Of a stretch of DNA of 64,000 nt, positions 18,832-27,978 are shown piece after piece. Under the pieces are notes generated by a model. It was given only the letters and a program-made list of their open reading frames with translations. It did no database searches and was not told the DNA's origin. A program made the position numbers and the translations under genes. The number at the start of each line of letters is the position of its first letter. The stretch's first letter is position 1. This DNA comes from Promicromonosporaceae bacterium (GTDB taxonomy: Bacteria > Actinomycetota > Actinomycetes > Actinomycetales > Cellulomonadaceae), in NCBI GenBank assembly GCA_009783295.1, contig WRHK01000010.1:1-64000 (forward strand), given 5' to 3'.

Positions 18832-20772
18832 TCAGAGGTTCTCCACAACCACGTCGTCGCCGGCCCGCCGCCAGTCCGCGCGGCCGGGCGCCGTCGTGCT
18901 GGTGCGCACCAGCAGCCCGAACGACAGCGGGTCGGGCGAGTGCACGCGCCCCAGCCCGAGCGCCGAGGCGGCGACGGCAGTCTCCGCCGCCCGGTGGCCC
19001 TGCTCCTGCGGGTGCACGTCGATGGTGGTCAGCCCGAACGCCTCGCCCGCGGGGTGCCCGCCGAACCCGACGACGGAGAGGTCCGACGGCACCCGGATGC
19101 CGAGCTCCTGGGCCGCGTGCAGGGCGCCGAACGCGAGCTCGTCGCTCGCGGCGAACACCGCGGTCGGGCGGCGGCGTGGGTCCCCGAGCAGCAGCCTCGC
19201 CTCGCGGTACCCGCCCACCGCGGTCGGGTCGGTGCGGTGGTCCCGGCCGCTGGGGTCGAGCCCGGCGTCCCGCAGGGCCGCGCGGAAGCCCTCGAGCCGC
19301 AGCGCCTGCGGCGACAGCCCGTGGCCCGTCGCGCCGGTCAGGTGCGCGATGTCGGTGTGCCCCAGGCTGAGCAGGTGCTCGGTGGCGACACGGGCGGCAG
19401 CGGCGTCGTCGGCGGCGACGGCGATCAGCCCCGGCACGACCCCGCCCACGGACACCGCGCGGATGCCGAGCCGCGCGATCGTCTCGACGTCGGCCGGTTC
19501 GGGCGCCGCCTCGACGAACACGATGCTGGCGAACCGCGCGGGGTCGGGCAGCAGCGACGTCAGCGGCGGGATGGTGGGGCCCGTCCCGGCGGACTGGATC
19601 ACCACCTCGGCGCCCACCTCGCGCGCGAACCGCGTGATGCCGTCCACCACCGACCCGGCGTACCAGCCCGCCGTGGCGGGCGTCAGCACGGCGAGCTGCG
19701 CGTGGGGGCGGGTGCCGTCGTCGTGGGCGTCCGGGCCGGCGCCGGCCGCGGGGAGCCGCACCTGCGGGTTGGGCGCCGAGGTGCTGGACCGCTTCACCAG
19801 GAGCACCGGCAGCCGCACCGCGCGCTTCGCGGTCCGCCTGCCCTCGAGCTGGTCGAGCACCACGCGGGCGGCCATGGCGCCCTGCCGGCGCGGGTCCTGC
19901 GCCATGGTGGTGAGGCCGAACATCGCGGCCGACGGGTGGTCGTCCACCCCGACCACCGAGATGTCCGCGGGGACGCGCAGGCCGTGGTCGGCGATGGCCA
20001 GCATCGCCCCGACCGCCATCTCGTCCGACGCCGCCAGCACCGCCGTCGGGGGCGCCCCACGGCCGTCCAGGAGCTCGTTCATCCGCCGCCGCGCGACGGC
20101 CGTGGAGAACTCGCCCTCGAGGGGCGGGCGGGCGTCCACCGGGACCCCCGCCGCCCGCAGCGCGCGCTCGTAGCCGACCCGCCGCTCGTGGGGCACGCGC
20201 GCGCCGCGCCCGTCCTGCGGCTCCCCGCCGATGAACAGGATGTCGCGGTGCCCCAGGTCGAGCAGGTGCTGGGTGGCCGTGCGCGCGAGCGCCACCTCGT
20301 CGACTCCCACGGAGCGCACGTCCCGCGCGGGCGCGCCCACCACCACCGAGGGCACCGCCGCGGCCTGCAGCGCCTCGTGCTCGTCGTCCGTCAGGTCGGC
20401 GCAGAGCGCCACGATGGCGTCGCTGCGCCGCCGCAGGATCGCCTCGCGGAACAGGCGGTCGCGCTCGCCGCCGTCGTCCCCGATGCTCACGAGCACGACG
20501 TCGTACCCGGCCTGCCGCAGCTCGCCGTCGACGCCGTCGAGCACCGACGAGCAGAACCAGCCGTCGACGCGCGGCACCACGACGGAGACCGCCATCGTGC
20601 GCCCGGTGGCCAGCCCGGCAGCGCTCGACGACGGCACGTAGCCGAGCGCGGCGGCGTGCTCGAGGATCAGCTCCCGGGTGTGGCCCGTGACGTGGGGCAG
20701 GCCGCGCAGGGCGCGCGAGACGGTCGCCGTCGAGACGCCGGCTGCCTTGGCCACATCCCTGATCCCCGCCAT
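18832..20772 (-). CDS. LacI-type regulator with two tandem sensor domains
   Basis: The protein is 646 residues long, about twice a normal LacI regulator. A LacI HTH at residues 3-24 (GIRDVAKAAGVSTATVSRAL) is followed by one periplasmic-binding-like sensor (about 60-335, with the ASDEMAVGAMLAIADHG and PADISVVGVDDHP signatures), a linker, and a second complete sensor (about 355-620, repeating ASDELAFGALHAAQELG and PSDLSVVGFGGHP). The second unit has no HTH. The ATG at 20772 was preferred over a GTG at 20793. It lies within the alpha-glucoside operon and probably represses it. Confidence 0.88.
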   Translation of the reverse strand: MAGIRDVAKAAGVSTATVSRALRGLPHVTGHTRELILEHAAALGYVPSSSAAGLATGRTMAVSVVVPRVDGWFCSSVLDGVDGELRQAGYDVVLVSIGDDGGERDRLFREAILRRRSDAIVALCADLTDDEHEALQAAAVPSVVVGAPARDVRSVGVDEVALARTATQHLLDLGHRDILFIGGEPQDGRGARVPHERRVGYERALRAAGVPVDARPPLEGEFSTAVARRRMNELLDGRGAPPTAVLAASDEMAVGAMLAIADHGLRVPADISVVGVDDHPSAAMFGLTTMAQDPRRQGAMAARVVLDQLEGRRTAKRAVRLPVLLVKRSSTSAPNPQVRLPAAGAGPDAHDDGTRPHAQLAVLTPATAGWYAGSVVDGITRFAREVGAEVVIQSAGTGPTIPPLTSLLPDPARFASIVFVEAAPEPADVETIARLGIRAVSVGGVVPGLIAVAADDAAAARVATEHLLSLGHTDIAHLTGATGHGLSPQALRLEGFRAALRDAGLDPSGRDHRTDPTAVGGYREARLLLGDPRRRPTAVFAASDELAFGALHAAQELGIRVPSDLSVVGFGGHPAGEAFGLTTIDVHPQEQGHRAAETAVAASALGLGRVHSPDPLSFGLLVRTSTTAPGRADWRRAGDDVVVENL

Positions 20773-20824
20773 GGCGTCAGTCTGCCAGTCCACATCAGCT
20801 TTCCAGCGGTTTCACGGCCGAGCC

Positions 20825-21781
20825 TCAGCCCTTGGTGGCCCCCGCCAGGAGCCCCCGGACGAAGAACCGCTGCAGGGCGAAGAAGACGACCAGCGGCACG
20901 ATGATCGCCAGGAACGTGCCCGCCGAGAGCAGGTACCACTGCTGCCCGTACGTCCCCGACAGGTCGGTGAGCAGCTTGGTGATCGGCGCGTTCGACCCGG
21001 GCGCGAAGATCGTGGCCACGAGCAGGTCGTTCCACACCCACAGGAACTGGAAGATCGCGAACGACGCGATCGCGGGCATCGCCAGCGGCAGCACGAGCCG
21101 CAGGAACGTGTGCCCGTGCCCGGCGCCGTCGACCTTCGCCGCCTCGATCACGTCCCGCGGGATCGCGGACACCGAGTTGTGCAGGATGAACACGGCCAGC
21201 GGCAGGGCGAAGATCGTGTGCGAGATCCACACCTCGGCGAAGCTGGAGCTGAGCGAGTTGAGGTTCAGGCCCGGGAACACCTGGACGCCGAAGAGGTTCA
21301 GCCCGTTCGAGTACAGCCGCAGCAGCGGCACCAGGGCCATCTGCAGCGGCACCACCTGCATCGCGAACACGCAGATGAACAGCAGGTCCTTGCCCCGGAA
21401 GTCGATCCACGCGAAGGCGTACGCAGCCATCAGGGCGAGCGTGATCGGGAACAGCGTGGCCGGGATCGTGATCGTCAGGGAGTTCACGAACGACTGCCAC
21501 ACCGTCAGCGTGTCGGTGAACTTCAGCGTGTTGACGTAGTTGGCCAGCGTGAACTGCGGGTTGGCGAAGGCGGTCCACCACCCGCTCGTCGTGATGGCGT
21601 CCGGGGGCCGGAACGAGGAGACGAGCAGCCCGAAGCTCGGGATGGTCCACAGCACGGCGAGCACGATGGCGGCCAGGGTCGCCCACGGGCTCGAGAGGCG
21701 GATCCGGGTGCGGCGCAGCGTGCCGCCCTCGGAGCGGTGCCGGCGCGCGGTCGTGGCGCTGGGCGAGGCGATCGTGGCCAT
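20825..21781 (-). CDS. aglG: Alpha-glucoside ABC transporter permease (AglG/MalG-like)
   Basis: The 318-residue membrane protein has about six helices and the inner-membrane permease EAA motif (EAAKVDGAGHGHTFLRLVLPLA) where the ATPase docks. The order and sequence match the second permease of CUT1 sugar importers. Its ATG overlaps the stop of the first permease by one base. No ATPase gene is in the cluster, so a shared MsiK/MsmK-type ATPase encoded elsewhere is expected, as is common in actinobacteria. Confidence 0.9.
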   Translation of the reverse strand: MATIASPSATTARRHRSEGGTLRRTRIRLSSPWATLAAIVLAVLWTIPSFGLLVSSFRPPDAITTSGWWTAFANPQFTLANYVNTLKFTDTLTVWQSFVNSLTITIPATLFPITLALMAAYAFAWIDFRGKDLLFICVFAMQVVPLQMALVPLLRLYSNGLNLFGVQVFPGLNLNSLSSSFAEVWISHTIFALPLAVFILHNSVSAIPRDVIEAAKVDGAGHGHTFLRLVLPLAMPAIASFAIFQFLWVWNDLLVATIFAPGSNAPITKLLTDLSGTYGQQWYLLSAGTFLAIIVPLVVFFALQRFFVRGLLAGATKG

Positions 21782-22923
21782 CACTGCTCCCTCTGCTTCC
21801 TGAGGTTGCGCGCGTTGTAGATGATGAACGGCGTCACCAGCACGAAGATCAGCAGCGCCAGCGCTGCGGAGTGCCCGGACTGGGGCGGCAGGATCTCGAT
21901 CTGCTTGACCATCTCGTACCCGAGCACCGTGGTGTGGTTCTGCCCGGCGGTGGTCGTGGCGATGATGTCGTAGACCTTCAGCGACGTGATCGAGATGGTG
22001 ATCCAGACGACGATGATCGTCGGCCGGATCCCGGGGACGGTGACGTTCCGGAACTGCTGCCACGCGTTCGCGCCGTCGAGCTGGGCGGCCTCGACCTGGT
22101 CGACGGGGATGCCCTTGATCGCGGCCGAGAGCAGCACCATCGCGAACCCCGTCTGCGTCCAGATCAGCACGACGATGAGCAGCAGCATGTTGAGCGGGTA
22201 GTGCTGCAGGAAGCTGACGGGCTGCCCGCCGAACCACTCGACGATCTGGTTGAGCAGGCCGATCTGCTTGCCCTGCTGGTAGGCGAAGAAGAACTTGAAG
22301 ATGATCGACGCGCCGACCAGCGAGATCGCGACCGGCATGAAGATGAAGACCTTGAGCACCTTCTCGGCGCGGCTCCGGTCCACGAACACCGCGTAGGCGA
22401 GCCCCAGCACCGTGGTGACGACGGGCGCGATGACCACCCACACGATCGTGTTGACGAACGCGATGAACCCCGTGCTACCGCCAGAGAACACCCACGCGAA
22501 GTTCTGCAGGCCCACGAACTGGGTGCCGTCGTTGCTGAGGAACGCGTTCACGATGGTCCGCAGAGCCGGGTACACGAGCCCGATGACCAGCAGCAGGAGC
22601 GCCGGCGACAGGAACGCCGCGAGCTGCAGCAGCGAGCCGTTGCCCTTCCGGGCGCGCAGGTCGAGCAGGAACATCCCGCCGCCCAGCACCGCGCCGAGGA
22701 TCAGCACCCAGGCGGCGGCGGCCTGCACGCCCAGGACGCCGATGACGGCCACCGGCACCAGCACGGCGACGGCGAGCCGCATGATCGAGTAGCCGCGCCC
22801 GGCCCGGGGTGCGACCTCGATGAAGAACACGATCAGCCCGACGACGACCCCGAACACCGCGATCACGACGGGCACCTGGGCAAGCGGTGGCAGGCCCGCG
22901 AGCCAGACGAAGAAACCAGACAC
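21781..22923 (-). CDS. aglF: Alpha-glucoside ABC transporter permease (AglF/MalF-like) with N-terminal extension
   Basis: The 380-residue protein contains a canonical permease from about residue 98 onward (LSPALLLLVIGLVYPALRTIVNAF to the EAA motif VEAAQLDGANAWQQFRNVTVPG). Before it are about 97 residues with three more hydrophobic helices (PVVIAVFGVVVGLIVFFIEV, LAVAVLVPVAVIGVLGVQ, AWVLILGAVLGGGMFLLD). Such an extension is known in some actinobacterial sugar permeases. The start is GTG. A GC hairpin lies between it and the upstream binding-protein gene. Confidence 0.9.
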   Translation of the reverse strand: MSGFFVWLAGLPPLAQVPVVIAVFGVVVGLIVFFIEVAPRAGRGYSIMRLAVAVLVPVAVIGVLGVQAAAAWVLILGAVLGGGMFLLDLRARKGNGSLLQLAAFLSPALLLLVIGLVYPALRTIVNAFLSNDGTQFVGLQNFAWVFSGGSTGFIAFVNTIVWVVIAPVVTTVLGLAYAVFVDRSRAEKVLKVFIFMPVAISLVGASIIFKFFFAYQQGKQIGLLNQIVEWFGGQPVSFLQHYPLNMLLLIVVLIWTQTGFAMVLLSAAIKGIPVDQVEAAQLDGANAWQQFRNVTVPGIRPTIIVVWITISITSLKVYDIIATTTAGQNHTTVLGYEMVKQIEILPPQSGHSAALALLIFVLVTPFIIYNARNLRKQREQ

Positions 22924-22980
22924 TGGGGACGCACTTCCTCTCAGGCGCGAGCGTCAGCCGAGCACCTCGTCCCGCGGGCG

Positions 22981-23002
22981 CCGCCGCCGGGGTCGGCGGC
23001 GG
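22981..23002 (-). terminator. Intra-operon hairpin between aglE and aglF
   Basis: CCGCCGCCG and CGGCGGCGG form a 9-bp stem with a 4-base loop in the 106-base gap. Such hairpins after a binding-protein gene usually stabilise its mRNA or partially terminate, so that more binding protein than permease is made; that role is inferred. Confidence 0.5.
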
Positions 23003-23029
23003 AGTCCGGAGGCGTGGGTGTGCCGGCTG

Positions 23030-24367
23030 CTACTTCGAGGGCCAGGACGCCTGGATCTGCTTCTCGACGTCGGCCTGGGAGGTGCCGTTGACCCAGTCGA
23101 CCATGCCGGTCCAGAACGCCGTCTCCACGACGTTCGGCATGGCGTCGTCCGCGCCGAACCGGAAGGTGGTGCTGGAGTTCTGCAGGGTCTCGATCGCGGA
23201 CTTCAGCAGCGGGTCGGTCTCCTTGGAGGAGTCGACGCCCTTGTTCGCGCTGATGAACGACGCGTTCTTGACGGTGATCAGGCTGTTCGCCCAGTCGGCG
23301 CTCGAGAGGTACTCCATGACCTTCTGGGTCGCCGCGTTCGAGTTGAATGCGGCCGCGAAGTCGCCACCGCCGGTCACGGCGCTCTGGCCGGCGCTCGGGC
23401 CGGGCAGCGGGAACGCCCAGATGTCACCGTTCGGCCCGACCTTCGGCACCGCGCCGGAGGCCGTCTTCGTGGTCGAGAAGCTCGCCTCGAGGAACGTGGC
23501 CTGGTTGGTCATCGCGCACGTCCCGTTCGCCAGCGGGATGGCGACGTCGCCGAACGCCGTCGAGTTGATCGACGGCACGGCGCCGAAGCCGGCGTTGACG
23601 TACTTCGGGTCCTTCAGGATCTTGCCGAGCTGCGTGAACGCGTCGTCGATCTTCGGGTCGGTGAACTTCACGGTGCCCTTGACCCAGCCGTCGTACGTCG
23701 ACGCGCCGGCGTCGGCCAGCACCATCTCGGCGAGCTGGTCAGCACCCGGCCACCCCGAGGCGTCGCCCGAGTTGAAGCCCGCGCACCACGGGGGCTTGCC
23801 CGTCTTCTGCTCGATCGTCTGCGTGAGGCTGAGGAGGTCCGCGTAGGTCTTCGGCACCTGCACGCCCCACTGGGAGAACTGCGACGGCGAGTACCAGACG
23901 AAGCCCTTGACCGATGCGTCCAGCGGCGTGCCGTACATCTTGCCGTTGACGGTCACGTAGCCGATCCAGTCGGTGGAGAAGTTCTTCTTCACGCTCGACT
24001 CGGTCGCGGAGTCCACCTGGGCGACCTTCCCCGTCGCCACCGCGCTCGACAGCAGGCCGGGCTGCGGGAACATGGCGATGTCCGGCAGGGCGTTGCCCTG
24101 GATCTTGGTCGCGATGTTCGCCGTGAAGTTCTTGTCGCCCGTGTACTTGATCGTGATGCCTTCCTGCTTGGCCCACGTCGCCCACGACGCCTCGAGCTCG
24201 GTGGCCTCGGTGCCCGTGTCCGCGCCGTAGATGGTGACCGTGGACCCCTTGACGTTCCCAGAGCCGGACGACGCGCCCGACGGCGAGGTGCACCCGGTGA
24301 GGGCGAACGCGGTGGCAGCGACCGCCACGACCGGCAGAAGGGACTTTCGGACCAGAGAAGCGGCCAT
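23030..24367 (-). CDS. aglE: Alpha-glucoside-binding lipoprotein (AglE/MalE-like)
   Basis: This 445-residue extracellular solute-binding protein has a lipoprotein signal (LLPVVAVAATAFALTGC) and a Ser/Gly linker before the binding domain. The segment NALPDIAMFPQPGLLSSAVATGKV is characteristic of AglE-type alpha-glucoside binding proteins; sucrose, trehalose, maltose or maltodextrins are possible ligands. GAGGAGG lies 8 bases before the ATG. It is the first gene of the operon aglE-aglF-aglG-lacI-GH13 and is preceded by a candidate LacI operator. Confidence 0.9.
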   Translation of the reverse strand: MAASLVRKSLLPVVAVAATAFALTGCTSPSGASSGSGNVKGSTVTIYGADTGTEATELEASWATWAKQEGITIKYTGDKNFTANIATKIQGNALPDIAMFPQPGLLSSAVATGKVAQVDSATESSVKKNFSTDWIGYVTVNGKMYGTPLDASVKGFVWYSPSQFSQWGVQVPKTYADLLSLTQTIEQKTGKPPWCAGFNSGDASGWPGADQLAEMVLADAGASTYDGWVKGTVKFTDPKIDDAFTQLGKILKDPKYVNAGFGAVPSINSTAFGDVAIPLANGTCAMTNQATFLEASFSTTKTASGAVPKVGPNGDIWAFPLPGPSAGQSAVTGGGDFAAAFNSNAATQKVMEYLSSADWANSLITVKNASFISANKGVDSSKETDPLLKSAIETLQNSSTTFRFGADDAMPNVVETAFWTGMVDWVNGTSQADVEKQIQASWPSK

Positions 24368-24647
24368 GACTGCTTCCTCCTCAGTGAGCTGCCCGCGCCA
24401 CGGGTCGGTGGCCGCGGACCTTCCCGCCCGCCTCGTGTGCGGCGGGTGCACGATCCGGGCTCGGTGAGGCGCTGCTTCGGGCCTCTGTCACGAGCCGGAG
24501 CCGGGTCGCGTGGACGGCTCCTCGAGCCGTCGGAGTGCTGCAAACAGGTGCAGCAAGCGGTTACATCTCATGTAAGCGCCGCCCCCGACGAGTGGCCAGC
24601 GGAGCCCGGGAGTCTGCGGGAACCGAGACCTGAAAGTGATCGTGGCG
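24368..24647 (-). promoter_or_regulatory. Promoter region of the alpha-glucoside operon
   Basis: This 280-bp region holds a LacI-like half-symmetric site (24553-24564) and an inverted repeat ACGGCTC-CTC-GAGCCGT at 24514-24530 that would lie in the transcript leader. No clear -35/-10 pair was found by eye. The right end carries the stop region of the NERD helicase gene. Confidence 0.4.
24553..24564. promoter_or_regulatory. Candidate LacI-family operator upstream of aglE
   Basis: GCAAGCGGTTAC fits the symmetric form GNAANCGNTTNC around a central CG, typical of LacI-family operators. It lies 186 bases before the aglE start, in front of the operon that encodes a LacI regulator. A weaker match lies near 20800, before the lacI gene itself. 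Confidence 0.45.
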
Positions 24648-26345
24648 TTACTCGGTGGGGCCCAGAACCCAGGGTTCGGACTTCAGCAGGCGCCGCCGCA
24701 CGGCCTCGCCGCCGATGCGCTCGACGTCGGCCCGCGCCCCGACCACGACGAGGAGGGACTTCGCGCGGGACATCCCGGTGTAGAGCATCGAGCGGGCACG
24801 CTCGGCGTTCTGGAACCCGTTGACGGCGAGCACGACGACGGACCGCTCCAGGCCCTTGAAGTTGAGCACGTGCCCGTAGAAGACGTCCTCGGCCGCGAAG
24901 AAGTCCGACCAGTACGCCCCGTACCCCTCGAGCTCGATGGTGTTGCGCTGCTCGGGGTGCCGGCTGCCGGTCGTGATGAGCGCGATGTGCCCCGGGTGCC
25001 ACCCCTCCTCGACGAGCGCGTCGACGGCCTGGTCGGCGGCGTCGACGGCCTCCGCGGCGGGGACGTCGACCACGCGCACGGGGGCGCCGTCGAGCCCGCG
25101 CGGCTCGACGCGCGTCGCCGTGAGCGCGCCGAAGGTCTGGGCGATCTGCTTCGTCGAGCGCAGGTTGGCGTTGAGCTCGTACGGCGGCAGGCCGATGGGC
25201 GGGCGGCCGTCGCGCGGGAACAGGGTCTGGTCGTCGTCCATGAAGACGAAGACGCCGCCCTTCTCGGGGTCCTTGAGGCACGCGAGCAGCGCGGGCCACC
25301 AGTCCGCCCCGAAGTCCTGCGCCTCGTCCACGACGACGGAGTCGAACAGCTCGCCGGGCGGCTGCTGGGCCGCGAGCCGGCCGAGCTCGGCGGGCAGGCC
25401 GGTCTCGTAGTAAGCGGCGCGCACCTCGGGCGGGGCCGTGTCAGGCGGCGGCTCCGAGGCGCCCCAGGCCAGGGGCAGCTCGTGGAAGAGCCCGACGTAT
25501 CCCGGCTGCTCGTTGCGCCTCCACCCGGCGACGGTGCGTCGGAAGCTCAGGCCCAGCCCGCGGGAGTAGCACAGCAGGGCGACCCGGTGCCCGTCGCGGG
25601 CGAGCCGCCGGGCCTGCTCGAGCGCGAGCCAGGTCTTGCCCGACCCGGCCCCGCCGACGACGCGGACGCGACGCTGGTGCTTGAGCAGGTCGAGGATCGA
25701 CCTCTGGTCGGACGTGAGCTGTTCGAGACGGACCTCGTGCGCAGCCGCGGCGGCGAAGGCGTCGGCCGCCGGGCGCAGCCTGGCCTCGACGACGTCGACC
25801 AGCGCCTCGAGGCCGCCCGCCTCGAGGGGCGCGTGGCCTGCCCCGTACCTCTCGATCGCGGTGCGGAGCCGGTCGCCCACCCCGAGCCCGCGCCGGAGGT
25901 CCGACTGGTCGACCACCATCGTGCGCGGCAGGTCGAGGGCGTCCCACCGGTCCGGCAGCGTCAGGAAGGGGAACGCGACCATGTGCACCGCCCGCGCGTA
26001 CGCCGCCGCCAGCCCGCGCGCCGCGAGCAGCTTCTGGAGCGCGTGCCGGGAGGTCTGCGCCTGCCGGGCCGGGTCGATCCGATGGGCCACGCCGTCACGG
26101 CCCGACTGCCGCCACCCGTCCCCGTCGCGCGTGACGTGGCCGCCCTTGACCTCGATCACCGCGAGCCCGAAGCCGGGCCACGCGACGAGCAGGTCGATCT
26201 CGTGCTCGGCGGCCTCGTCCTGGAGCCGCAGGCCGTGGAAGAGCGCGGCGTCGTCGGGGAGCTGCTCGACGAGCGCCTCCCACACCGCGCGCTCGGCGCC
26301 CGAGTCGTCGGGCCACACGGGTTCGGACGGGAACAGGCGGGGCAC
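24648..26345 (-). CDS. NERD nuclease-domain helicase (UvrD/REP-like superfamily 1)
   Basis: The 565-residue protein has an N-terminal NERD domain with a nuclease-type core: HEIDLL (Asp51), then VIEVKGGH (Glu65, Lys67). Residues from about 210 form a superfamily 1 helicase with Walker A RVVGGAGSGKTWLAL near 232-242, Walker B VVVDEAQDF, the LNANLRSTKQIAQ segment and the C-terminal LYTGMSRAKSLLVVV motif. NERD-helicases are linked to DNA processing and sometimes to phage defence; the role here is unknown. The start is GTG without a good ribosome-binding site. It is not part of the sugar operon, being upstream of that promoter. Confidence 0.85.
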   Translation of the reverse strand: MPRLFPSEPVWPDDSGAERAVWEALVEQLPDDAALFHGLRLQDEAAEHEIDLLVAWPGFGLAVIEVKGGHVTRDGDGWRQSGRDGVAHRIDPARQAQTSRHALQKLLAARGLAAAYARAVHMVAFPFLTLPDRWDALDLPRTMVVDQSDLRRGLGVGDRLRTAIERYGAGHAPLEAGGLEALVDVVEARLRPAADAFAAAAAHEVRLEQLTSDQRSILDLLKHQRRVRVVGGAGSGKTWLALEQARRLARDGHRVALLCYSRGLGLSFRRTVAGWRRNEQPGYVGLFHELPLAWGASEPPPDTAPPEVRAAYYETGLPAELGRLAAQQPPGELFDSVVVDEAQDFGADWWPALLACLKDPEKGGVFVFMDDDQTLFPRDGRPPIGLPPYELNANLRSTKQIAQTFGALTATRVEPRGLDGAPVRVVDVPAAEAVDAADQAVDALVEEGWHPGHIALITTGSRHPEQRNTIELEGYGAYWSDFFAAEDVFYGHVLNFKGLERSVVVLAVNGFQNAERARSMLYTGMSRAKSLLVVVGARADVERIGGEAVRRRLLKSEPWVLGPTE

Positions 26346-26424
26346 AGCTCATGCAACCACGCGCGCGCTCGCGGGCGGAGGGCGAAGTGCCGCGAGCATC
26401 GGGTCAGGCGGGTGAATGTCGGGC

Positions 26425-26487
26425 CGTCGGGCGCCGCCCGACGCGAAGAGGGCCCGGACCTGCGCCGACGCGCAGGCCCGGACCCTC
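26425..26487 (-). terminator. Terminator region after lpdA, two hairpins
   Basis: An 18-position stem with two mismatches (26448-26465 with 26470-26487, loop CGAC) lies 15 bases after the lpdA stop. A second hairpin, CGTCGGGC-GCC-GCCCGACG at 26425-26443, follows directly. Together they separate lpdA from the helicase gene. Confidence 0.75.
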
Positions 26488-26502
26488 CGGCCTGAGAGCT
26501 TC

Positions 26503-27906
26503 TCAGAAGTTGATCATGTGCCCCGCGATGCCGTGGATGGCCTCCTGGATGGCCTCCGACAGCGTCGGGTGGGTGTGCACGTTGCGGGCGACCTCGTCGG
26601 CCGTGAGATCCCACTTGGCGGCGAGCGTGAGCTCGGGCAGCATCTCGGAGACGTCCGGACCGATCATGTGGGCGCCGAGCAGCTCGTTGTACTTGGCGTC
26701 GGCGACGATCTTGACGAAGCCCGTCGGGTCGCCGAGGCCGTGCGCCTTGCCGTTGGCCATGAACGGGAAGCTCGCGACCTTGACGTCGTAGCCCTCGTCC
26801 TTGGCCTGCTGCTCGGTGAGGCCGAACGACGCGACCTGCGGGGAGCAGAACGTGGCGCGCGGCATCATGCGGTAGTCGCCGAGGGTCATGGTCTCGGCGC
26901 CGGCGATGGTCTCGGCGGCGACGACGCCCTGGGCCTCGGCCACGTGGGCGAGCATGAGCTTGGCGGTGACGTCGCCGATGGCGTAGACGCCCGGCACGTT
27001 GGTGCGCATGTGGTCGTCGATGGCGATGGCGCCGCGCTCCGTGAGGGCCACGCCGGTGTTCTCGAGCCCGTACCCGGAGACGTTGGGGGCGAAGCCGACG
27101 GCGCTGAGCACCTTGTCGACCACGATCTCGCCCGGCTTGTCGTCCTTGACGCCCTTGTAGCTGACGGTGACGGAGCCGCCGTTGTCCTTGATCGTCTGGA
27201 CGGCGGTCGACGTCAGGATGGTGATGCCGAGCTTCTTGTACTGCTTGGCGATCTCCTTGGAGACGTCGGCGTCCTCGTTCGGCAGGGCACGGTCGAGGAA
27301 CTCGATGATCGTGACGTCCACGCCGTAGTTCTTGAGGACGTAGCCGAACTCCATGCCGATGGCGCCGGCACCGACGATGGCGATCGACTTCGGCAGGTCA
27401 CGGGTCATGATCTGCGACTCGTAGGTCACCACGTTGTCGGACAGCTCGACGCCCGGCAGCAGGCGGACGGCGGAGCCGGTCGCGATGATCACGTTGTCCG
27501 CGGTGACGGTCTCGGTCGTGCCGTTGCTCAGCGCGACCTGGATCGTCTTGGCGTCCACGAACGTGCCCCGGCCGTCGTACTCCGTGATCTTGTTCTTCTT
27601 CATCAGGAAGTGGACGCCCTTGACGCGGCCGTCGGCCACCTCGCGCGAACGGTCCCACGCGCGGCCGAAGTCGAAGCTGACCTCGCCGGACATCCCGAAG
27701 AAGTCCTTCTGCGTGTGGAAGATGTGGGCCAGCTCCGCGTTGCGCAGGAGAGCCTTCGACGGGATGCAGCCCACGTTGAGGCAGACACCACCCCAGTACT
27801 TCTCCTCGATCACCGCAACGGACTTGCCGAGCTGAGCAGCACGGATGGCGGCGACGTAGCCACCAGGTCCGGCCCCGAGGAGGACGACGTCATAGTGAGA
27901 AGCCAT
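26503..27906 (-). CDS. lpdA: Dihydrolipoyl dehydrogenase (E3)
   Basis: E3 reoxidises the lipoyl groups of the 2-oxoacid dehydrogenase complexes and the glycine cleavage system. The 467-residue flavoprotein shows the FAD motif [21 protein letters not shown], the redox-active disulfide [13 protein letters not shown], the NAD motif [14 protein letters not shown], the second FAD motif VYAIGDVT and the C-terminal catalytic His in [10 protein letters not shown]. It stands alone, without E1 or E2 genes, which is common in actinobacteria. A lipoate ligase is encoded 30 kb away in the same window. Confidence 0.96.
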   Translation of the reverse strand: MASHYDVVLLGAGPGGYVAAIRAAQLGKSVAVIEEKYWGGVCLNVGCIPSKALLRNAELAHIFHTQKDFFGMSGEVSFDFGRAWDRSREVADGRVKGVHFLMKKNKITEYDGRGTFVDAKTIQVALSNGTTETVTADNVIIATGSAVRLLPGVELSDNVVTYESQIMTRDLPKSIAIVGAGAIGMEFGYVLKNYGVDVTIIEFLDRALPNEDADVSKEIAKQYKKLGITILTSTAVQTIKDNGGSVTVSYKGVKDDKPGEIVVDKVLSAVGFAPNVSGYGLENTGVALTERGAIAIDDHMRTNVPGVYAIGDVTAKLMLAHVAEAQGVVAAETIAGAETMTLGDYRMMPRATFCSPQVASFGLTEQQAKDEGYDVKVASFPFMANGKAHGLGDPTGFVKIVADAKYNELLGAHMIGPDVSEMLPELTLAAKWDLTADEVARNVHTHPTLSEAIQEAIHGIAGHMINF

Positions 27907-27978
27907 GGCGCAAGCCTATGGCTCCGCGCCACAGATGCTGACGCGACGTGTGTCACAGCCTGAACCTAGGTTGGGTCC

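Noticed and set aside
18832..20772. Two LacI genes joined by a frameshift error
   Set aside because: The second sensor has no HTH or start, and the frame is continuous through a normal linker.
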